From the NCBI GenBank assembly GCA_946186335.1, contig CAMHMW010000114.1, positions 1 through 5,958 of the forward strand: a stretch of 5,958 nt of DNA, given 5' to 3'. Each line of letters opens with the position of its first letter. Within the stretch, counting starts at the first letter, position 1. Below, piece after piece: positions 5,462 through 5,958 of this stretch. This DNA comes from an uncultured Candidatus Melainabacteria bacterium. Lineage in GTDB: Bacteria; Cyanobacteriota; Vampirovibrionia; Gastranaerophilales; Gastranaerophilaceae. The notes under the pieces were generated by a model. That model saw nothing but the letters and a program-made list of their open reading frames with translations. It did no database searches and had not been told where the DNA came from. A program made the position numbers and the translations under genes.

Positions 5462-5958
5462 AATAGACAGGTAACTTGTTTTTCGTATTTTTACCGGATG
5501 GTTTTTTAATTTTTGGCAAATTTTTGGTAAAGCCGTAATGTTTAAGCAAATTACGCATTACTTCTTTATCTCCGTTCCACCTGAACAAATATCTTATAAC
5601 ATACTCTTTTGAGAGTGGTTTATCTGATATAAAGTCATCGTCTATAAAATAGAAATTTTCATCCTTATCCATAAGAAAATTTCCGGTGTGGCAGTCATAC
5701 AGACATCTGTCCATAGTGCCGTCTTCAAGAGTATAATTTTCAAATACAAAATCTAAAAGTTTAATCAAAATTCTTGTTTGTTCTTCAACCGTTTGTTTTT
5801 TAAGATAATCTCTTACAACAATTCCGTCTATAAAGCGGCGTTTGGAGTTTTTAACTCTAAAATACGGTTTGTCGGAATCATTTATAACGTATTTTTCATC
5901 CAGTATTTCATCGTGAATATAATACTGTTTTGAATCATCAACGGAAATAAAATTATGT
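5445..5958 (-). CDS. Protein-kinase-like-fold protein, N-terminus outside the window
   Basis: The frame is open from the right edge: 63 residues are readable upstream of the TTG at 5766-5768, which is therefore internal. About 170 residues are visible. The key segment (5640-5700) reads LYDCHTGNFLMDKDENFYFIDDDF. The Asp of YDCHTGN matches the catalytic Asp of the kinase-like D-x-H-x-G-N loop, and IDDD matches the metal-binding Asp (DFG equivalent). Aminoglycoside/choline kinases, fructosamine kinases and LPS-core sugar kinases share this layout, and such domains also occur beside glycosyltransferases and methyltransferases in surface-polysaccharide loci. The preceding stretch (RVKNSKRRFIDGIVVRDYLKK, then a Leu-rich helix) would be the end of the N-lobe and a C-lobe helix. 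The C-terminus after the motif is Lys-rich and ends YFTYYT. Substrate is unknown; a sugar or lipid-linked sugar is my guess. The next gene on this strand follows after 69 nt. Confidence 0.6.
   Translation of the reverse strand, partial: HNFISVDDSKQYYIHDEILDEKYVINDSDKPYFRVKNSKRRFIDGIVVRDYLKKQTVEEQTRILIKLLDFVFENYTLEDGTMDRCLYDCHTGNFLMDKDENFYFIDDDFISDKPLSKEYVIRYLFRWNGDKEVMRNLLKHYGFTKNLPKIKKPSGKNTKNKLPVYFTYYT

Noticed and set aside
5766..5768. TTG as start of a 107-residue kinase-like protein
   Set aside because: The frame continues to the window edge with 63 plausible protein residues, no ribosome binding site is seen, and a kinase-like fold needs an N-lobe.
1..5958. tRNA, rRNA, CRISPR array, insertion sequence, prophage or toxin-antitoxin module
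   Set aside because: No cloverleaf with a GTTC arm, no regularly spaced repeats, no transposase or integrase motifs and no paired small genes were seen on either strand.

Overview
This is an ordinary chromosomal stretch from an AT-rich bacterium with A/T-ending codons. It has short intergenic gaps, clear purine-rich ribosome binding sites and hairpin terminators. The yggS-sepF pair, SepF-based division, a class II aldolase and a GH24 lysozyme lipoprotein would fit a low-GC member of the Cyanobacteria/Melainabacteria group (for example gut Gastranaerophilales/Vampirovibrionia) or a Firmicute. I lean to the first from overall style, but there is no rRNA or tRNA here to settle it.

Layout on the left, from start to end. 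The 3' part of a class II fructose-bisphosphate aldolase gene (+) ends in a textbook terminator at 925-952. Next is a 428-residue predicted lipoprotein (+) with a very basic linker, a LysM-like domain and a GH24 (T4-type) lysozyme domain. It converges on a minus-strand operon in which yggS (PLP-binding homeostasis protein) is followed after 17 nt by sepF (Z-ring/membrane anchor, GTG start). A two-hairpin region separates the two transcription units.

Layout on the right. The 348-nt divergent intergenic region (3673-4021) separates yggS from a ZIP-family zinc/divalent metal transporter (+, zupT-like). It holds a candidate yggS promoter, a diverged pair of about 40-bp direct repeats, a CATG-rich hairpin followed by T5, and an extended -10 promoter just before the transporter. 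The transporter converges, with a 1-nt gap, on a minus-strand gene for a small polytopic membrane protein of unassigned function. A protein-kinase-like-fold gene (-) then runs off the right edge.

The genes cover central carbon metabolism, cell-wall cleavage, division, PLP homeostasis and metal uptake. They do not form one pathway, and I see no mobile element, CRISPR array, toxin-antitoxin pair or defence locus. The parts most worth a second look are the repeat-bearing yggS/transporter intergenic region, the basic-linker lysozyme lipoprotein, and the kinase-like gene cut by the window edge.
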